Positions 59,191 through 64,000 of a DNA stretch of 64,000 bases are shown piece by piece; position 1 is the stretch's first letter, and the number at the start of each line of letters is the position of its first letter. The stretch comes from Carnegiea gigantea (lineage: Eukaryota; Streptophyta; Magnoliopsida; Caryophyllales; Cactaceae). Made by a program: the position numbers and the translations under genes. The notes below the pieces were generated by a model. It did no database searches, had not been told where the DNA came from, and worked only from the letters and a program-made list of their open reading frames with translations. The stretch lies in assembly GCA_029747015.1 (NCBI GenBank), contig JAKOGI010001336.1, positions 1-64,000 on the forward strand. Direction: 5' to 3'.

Positions 59191-61146
59191 GTAAGCACGC
59201 CCCCATCGCATCTAATGATAACAGCAGTTAGCTAGTAACGTTCCCGAAATCAAAAAACAAAAAGAAACAATCAAAAACATTCAAAAAAGACATGCCCAGC
59301 CAGAACACTGCTCGAAAATGGAGGTTGGGGATAGCACATACCCTCTTGTCTCAGAAGATCGCCGCCCTGCAAAAAGAGAGCACCATTAATAAAAAACTCA
59401 ACAAAAGAATAACATGCTGACATCATCAAGATTTGTAGCAGATAGCTTTACAAAATCATGGTGGTAATTTAGCAAGACAACCTTAAAACTACATCAAAGA
59501 AAAGCAGGCGTGACCATCAGCCCTGTATCCTACAGCATAAACAAGGATAATCGACTAATGAAAGAGGAAGACCACTTTCAACGCATGTCCAAAGAAAGAA
59601 TTAATTCTGGAATATTAAACCAAGTCAGAAGACTAAAAGCCTGCAAAATATAATTACAAAAATAAGAAGCATACCTGAGCCATGGCACCCTTTACAATCC
59701 GATGGAAAAAAGTTCCTTTGTAGTGTAAAGGCTTCCCCAACTTGGGGCCAACTCCCTTCTCCCCTGAAAAAATAACAGAACTATTGGAAATTGGATGATT
59801 CAACAATTAGCACAGAAAACACATCAAAAATAGTAATCAATTTTATGAGACTAATTGGAAACTCAATCCTCAAGTTAATGCAAAAACTTACAGCCAATTT
59901 CTGAAAAACTAAGCCTTCAAGAGGGAAGGAAACCTAAGCAAATACACGCACTCATTTACAAACTTAACACCAATGAAGAACTAAGCCTTCAAGTCAATGT
60001 GAAAATTATAACCAATTTCTGACAAAGAGAACATAAAAGAAGGAAATGTAAGCATATAACTAATCATTTACCAACTTCATACTAAAACTGTCAAAAGAAA
60101 ATAATTGATCCTGGCTATTTATTCTCTGAGATTTTATTTTTCTCTTGTATGTGAAGATTATCTAATATATAAAGAACTCAGGGCCTGCTGAAAGTATCTT
60201 TGCCCTCCCTCTACATGGCAAGACATAAAATTGTGGACATGAACAAACACCAATAACCGGCAAACTGACAGCACTGCAAAGCAGGAAAAACATCAATCCT
60301 TCACTTAAGCAGCCAAAGGGCAAAGGCCCAAAACAATTAATCATAGAGAACTAATTTGAAAGCATAGGACATTATGTGATTGCTATAACAACTGCTAATC
60401 CAAGACAAATACTGAATGTACCATGACCAACTTAGGATAGTTGAATGACTTATTCAATAATGGCTTTAAATAGAAATAGGTCCGCAAGAGGGAAGCTGTG
60501 AAATCTTATTTAGATGCATTTATAAGCACAGGTCACATCGCCAACAAACCAGAGCATTGATCCACCAAAAGAAGTACAAAATGCAGGTAATAACATCAAG
60601 CATGAGAAGTTCTTCCTTCCCTTTTTTTAATGTGAGGGTGATTTCTGTCATTTAGCAGGGAGGGGGCATGTGAATACGTTTGCAAAAGGGATACATCCAA
60701 CAAGAGGGGGCCGGGCATAGATGGATAAACAAATACTCCAGTAGCAAACAAATTAGTGAAAAGGATGGGAGACAAGAAATGAGAGTAGGACATCAGAAAT
60801 AATCATCAAAATGTGTTACCTGTACATAATGCACGGAAATTCTCCGCAGTTTTTGGAACAACATCAGAAAACAGCTGCAGAAGTAACAGACTAAATTAGT
60901 TGTTCCTGAGAGTCTTCAGGAATGAATTCAACCCAACAACCAACAAAAATAGAGGCTGTAATTTGCTTGCTAAATATACTTGAAAAGGAAAAGGGGTAAG
61001 ATATAAGAAACCATCACAAGACAAAGTCTGCCTGTGCCCCAGAAGTATTTACCCAGAGAAAATATTACCTCGAAAATCATTCTTTCAAAAGGGTCTCCAT
61101 CAATAGAAACATCCAAAAAAACCAATGGATTTTTCTTCTTAGCCAT
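48740..61146 (-). CDS. CYP95: RS-domain cyclophilin (CYP95/CYP63-type peptidyl-prolyl isomerase), 13 coding exons
   Basis: Coding exons, all with AG/GT borders and consistent phase: 61146-61069, 60874-60820, 59763-59675, 59366-59342, 58640-58602, 56286-56169, 55678-55548, 55459-55105, 54271-54156, 51903-51723, 51644-50889, 50764-50711, 49097-48740. They sum to 2355 nt, predicting 784 residues. The cyclophilin domain is residues 1 to about 175 (start [74 protein letters not shown]). After it come a Lys-rich segment, an acidic-serine run, then RS, RSPSP and RSRS tracts to the C-terminus. In plants this architecture belongs to nuclear-speckle cyclophilins that bind SR splicing factors. The catalytic Arg is kept (R66), but the positions matching human CypA F60, Q111, F113, W121 and H126 are A71, I122, S124, N132 and N137, so isomerase activity and cyclosporin binding are doubtful. 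CYP95 is preferred to CYP63 by length. Confidence 0.9.
50063..50380. repeat. Duplicated about 155-bp block in an intron
   Basis: 50063-50220 and 50224-50380 share an order of phrases ('acatcagtt.tactccatgtgag', 'tcataagtttg.cttgattc.tttaagg', 'accagtatccac') at roughly 80% identity. It lies in the intron between 50764-50711 and 49097-48740. Confidence 0.75.
51161..51270 (-). repeat. 30-bp in-frame tandem repeat in the RS exon
   Basis: Units about 30 bp apart (starts near 51161, 51191, 51221, 51251) each encode [10 protein letters not shown] or a close variant in the largest coding exon. SPSP sites of this type are substrates of SR-protein kinases; copy number may vary between alleles. Confidence 0.8.
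53526..54004. repeat. About 240-bp tandem duplication in an intron
   Basis: 53526-53762 and 53768-54004 are more than 95% identical by eye (both contain 'tttgtttgggtgtagggcag' and 'tcaatcatatagagatca'). They lie in the intron between exons 54271-54156 and 51903-51723. Confidence 0.9.
54482..54690 (-). mobile_element. Short LINE/SINE-type retroinsertion in an intron
   Basis: The 209-bp segment is flanked by a perfect 17-bp duplication, ACAGCTATCCTTCATTT (54465-54481 and 54691-54707). Its left edge is a T run, which is a poly-A tail on the minus strand. It is therefore inserted in the sense direction of the host gene, between exons 55459-55105 and 54271-54156. The body is not long enough to name a family. 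Confidence 0.85.
56958..57633. mobile_element. Non-autonomous hAT element in an intron
   Basis: The ends are CAGTGGCGGATACAAG and, reversed, CAGTGGCGAAGCCAGA. A perfect 8-bp target duplication, AATCTAAA, is at 56950-56957 and 57634-57641. Near both ends GAC/GGGGGG-type subterminal motifs ('gacccccctctcaaa') are repeated in inverse orientation. The 676-bp interior has AT-rich repeats ('taatttgtgagttt') and no coding region. It sits between exons 58640-58602 and 56286-56169. Confidence 0.93.
58918..58987. repeat. Two C(n)A(n) tracts
   Basis: Poly-C followed by poly-A occurs twice within 70 bp (about 58918-58939 and 58962-58987). Both lie in a cyclophilin intron. On the sense strand they read T(n)G(n). 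Confidence 0.9.
59156..59188. repeat. (GA)n microsatellite
   Basis: About 16 GA units in an intron. On the sense strand it is a CT tract. Confidence 0.92.
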
Positions 61147-63239
61147 TTTCTCTTTAGACACAGCCAGGAAATTCCTTGTTATCTGTAACTGAATTTAAAA
61201 AATCTTTTAAATAACAAATAATATTTCAAACGCAAAGCAAGCTAGAGTACAGAAGCAGAAAACTGCATGCCTATGTACCAAACTGCATGAAGCTTCCAGT
61301 CATATACATTTTACAAAGACTAAAACCTGCAATTTTCATCCAACGCCTTCCTATGGCTCTAACCTTGTTCAACTAAATCCACACTTGAATTGTCGAGAGA
61401 GTAGCATCCACATGCCATCGACCAACAATAGCAGCTTTTATTGTGACATAGCCACTCTCCTTACAAGGTTAAGGCTCCATACATCTTCATATTTCAACCT
61501 CTAATGACACAAGGTCCAACCTAGGCAGTGGTGTTATTGCATTAGCAGATGATATAGTCTCAATCTTAATCTTTGACATGCCTGATCCAATTCGTTTACC
61601 ATGTCCAGTATGGCCACTCCTGTCAGCAGTCGCAAGAACAAACCCACATTGGATTCAACTAGAAACTCAACCGCCTTCTCTTCGCAAGTGAAAATAAGCC
61701 AGACGCATTAGATAGGTCACTGCCCATTAGTAAAAATGAATGATAATCTACCATTGCCGCACACCCTATAGCCCTAGCATGACCCCCCCCCCAAAAAAAA
61801 AGAAAGAGAAAAGAGCATCCTCTGGTATTTTCTCCTACATTTCTGCCTTATAAACACAAAATGAAGTAACAAAGCAGAGTAAAATAAGCCAGCACCACTC
61901 ATTTTCTCTGCTACTCCCTCTCACCGGATGGTTAAATAAAGAAATTCAATAATAGGAGTCATTTAAACCAGTACTTCTCATGTTTTCTAACATCTTTCTA
62001 ACCAGATGGTTGAACTAAGACATTTTTAATATCCTTAAAAAATCATCGCTACAGGGGTGAGGTTAAAAACAAGGCATATATAAAAGAGACAAGCTATGTG
62101 ACAAAAAAGAACACAAGAGACAAAAATAAGAGCTCACCTAGACTTCAATAATGCTATTTAGTCAAATATGCAGTTACCTGTTACCTTTGTCTTCTTTCCA
62201 TAAAAGCTCAAAATTTATAGCAAAGTCTCACAAATGAAGCATCAAACACTGAGGAAGACCACAGGAAGCACAAGCAAATAACACAACTTTAACAAAGTAA
62301 AAAAGAAAGAACAGCCTTAGTAACACAAACAAGTAAAATAAGAAAATTCATAACATAAAGATAACCCTATCTTCCTAGGCCTCCACACTCCACATATGAC
62401 AACCCATTGCCATAAAGATCGAAGCATGCCACACAAGGAGCAATTCATCATGTTGAGTAATATAAGAGAAACTCAAGAAACAACAATAGCCTAGTTTGCT
62501 TAGACTCTCTATCCCAGACTATTGTACCCAAATCTAACTCTTTGATGCTCAAAGAGATGTTGAAGAAAGCATTTTAAGTGGACCCATTTTGCTTTCTTAA
62601 ATGGAGCGAAGCCAAATGTCCGATAGCAGTTTAGTATTAAAAGATAGGCATAATATTAGTATATTTCCAGGTTCAAATGAGCCACAAAGGTTAACCAAGT
62701 ACAACAGGCAAGGGAAATCAAACCTAAATCCTAATGTAATCAAGGCCTCCAGCTCTAATCGCAAGCAACCAAATGTCTGATAGCAGTTTAGTTTTGAAAG
62801 AAAGGAACAATCAGGGAATCTCCAGCTTCTTATCCCGTGAAGAAATAACATAACAGTAATCGATCAGAATCCAACCAATTCAACCGACCAGCATGTGCAT
62901 ATGCAACACGGCATGCAAATTTACACCTCAAATCGAACCCCAGAATGACGACCAAATCATTCCAGAAAACAGAAGTCCCCGAATCACGAAAACCCTACCA
63001 TAAACCCTACACACCACTGTAACTCAACAAACATACACATGACTACAATGGAAGCGGCACAAAGAGAGGCAACGTCCATTTTGAAAGAAATCGAATAAAT
63101 ACGCGAACGTAGAAAGCAGTAACGTTGTAAACTAAGTCCGATGAGATGGGTGAGGAGACAGGGAGACGATCAAAAATAGCGTGAAAAAGCGGAGCGTATG
63201 AACAAGTTAAACAGACAGATAAAGAGATTAGGGTTTAAC

Positions 63240-63370
63240 CTGAAGCCCACGGTGAAGCAATGGCAGGCAGCTGCACAACAGGGAATGAGGGATGCGGGGA
63301 GAGAAAGAACAAGAGAGCGAGAACAGAGAAGTGCGTGTGTGATGGAGAGCGTGTAAGGGGAAAACCTAGC
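63240..63370 (-). other. 5' UTR exon of the cyclophilin gene
   Basis: On the minus strand a CT-rich stretch (CTCTCTTGTTCTTTCTCTCC) leads to GTGGGCTTCAG/GTTAAACC, a good donor at 63239. The acceptor is a CAG at about 61182-61190 before the ATG exon, giving a leader intron of about 2 kb. The transcription start near 63370 is an estimate. No upstream ATG is visible in the exon. Confidence 0.6.
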
Positions 63371-64000
63371 CCGCAGCTCCCTCAGCTGCTACTCCTAATG
63401 ACTGTGTTGCCCTTTTGTTCCATCCTATTCTACATTTCTACCTCGCGATCCTTTTTTAAGTTTTATTGAAAAAGAAAAACATTTGCAGGATTATTCGCTT
63501 GTGGGCTCCCAAAGGTTGGTGCTTGAGTTTATGCGACCCGTAACTGTGGACGTAACTATTCATTCCGCCTTAGGCCCTGTTCTTTTTATGAGTTAATGAA
63601 CACATCAAACTTCTTCTCACTCCTACTCACTTCTTCTCTACTCTTTCCACATCTTCTCACATTTTAAAAAAATATTACTTATTTCCACTTATTCTCCCTC
63701 TCATCCACTTTCACCCACTCCTTCCCACTCCTACGTATAACTACTATTTTTCATATTTTGAAAACTCTTATAATTTATGTAATTGTGTTTATAAATAGTT
63801 TGATAACAATTATGAAAAGTTTTATTATTTTTCGGATGTTTAATATATGAGAAAAAATACATCCATAATCTATTTTACGAATAATGAAAATTACAATTTT
63901 TTGGGGTAACAACGGCCACGAAATAATACTTCATACCCGAGTCAACACAGAAAAATTTTTTTTTAGTCTAAAAAAATTTTATCATCAGTAATTATTATCA
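63371..64000 (-). promoter_or_regulatory. Probable promoter region of the cyclophilin gene
   Basis: This is AT-rich sequence upstream of the leader exon. I could not choose a TATA box with confidence, and the pyrimidine-rich leader suggests a TATA-less housekeeping-type promoter. No other gene is seen here. Confidence 0.4.

Overview
This window is from a flowering-plant nuclear genome, most likely a eudicot. It is AT-rich and dominated by nested plant transposable elements: Copia/Sirevirus-like and Gypsy/Athila-Tat-like LTR elements, an RTE-type LINE and hAT DNA transposons. The only host gene I can support is an intron-rich cyclophilin with a C-terminal RS domain (CYP95/CYP63 type). Species cannot be named from the sequence.

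Layout: 1-122 is an AT microsatellite. 123-11047 is an almost complete Sirevirus-like Copia element (LTR-PBS-gag-pol-env-like ORF-PPT-LTR). It carries in-frame stops and frameshifts, and it sits in the remains of an older Gypsy element whose 3' end and LTR survive to about 13430. 13431-17001 is mostly unidentified AT-rich DNA holding a 1.07 kb hAT-like element with a target-site duplication (TSD) (14675-15743). 17007-29867 is a decayed Athila/Tat-like Gypsy element with both LTRs and a 5-bp TSD. It contains a 5'-truncated RTE LINE (19003-20601, 15-bp TSD) and a second small RTE fragment near 24300. 29873-34022 is a minus-strand Copia remnant (gag piece, leader, tRNA-Met primer site, part of an LTR). 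About 34690-47600 is a degenerate autonomous-type hAT transposon. Its 5' intron is split by a second, pol-deleted Athila-like element (35793-44743).

48740 to about 63370 (minus strand) is the host gene: 13 coding exons plus a 5'-UTR exon, with all splice phases consistent, encoding a predicted 784-residue protein. An N-terminal cyclophilin domain with several altered catalytic positions is followed by acidic-serine and RS/RSPSP repeats, the architecture of nuclear-speckle splicing-associated cyclophilins. Its introns hold an hAT insertion (8-bp TSD), a short LINE/SINE-type insertion (17-bp TSD) and segmental duplications.

The most unusual signal is a 20-nt motif (typical form GAACAACCCTGCAAACAGGG). 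It recurs in both orientations through the Copia element: in the LTRs, the gag tail, the gag-pol junction, the integrase-RT hinge and the env-like ORF. Most copies fall in non-coding or linker positions. The env-like ORF also has a promoter-like leader of its own (TTTAAAAACC box, CT tract, telo-box, good plant start context).
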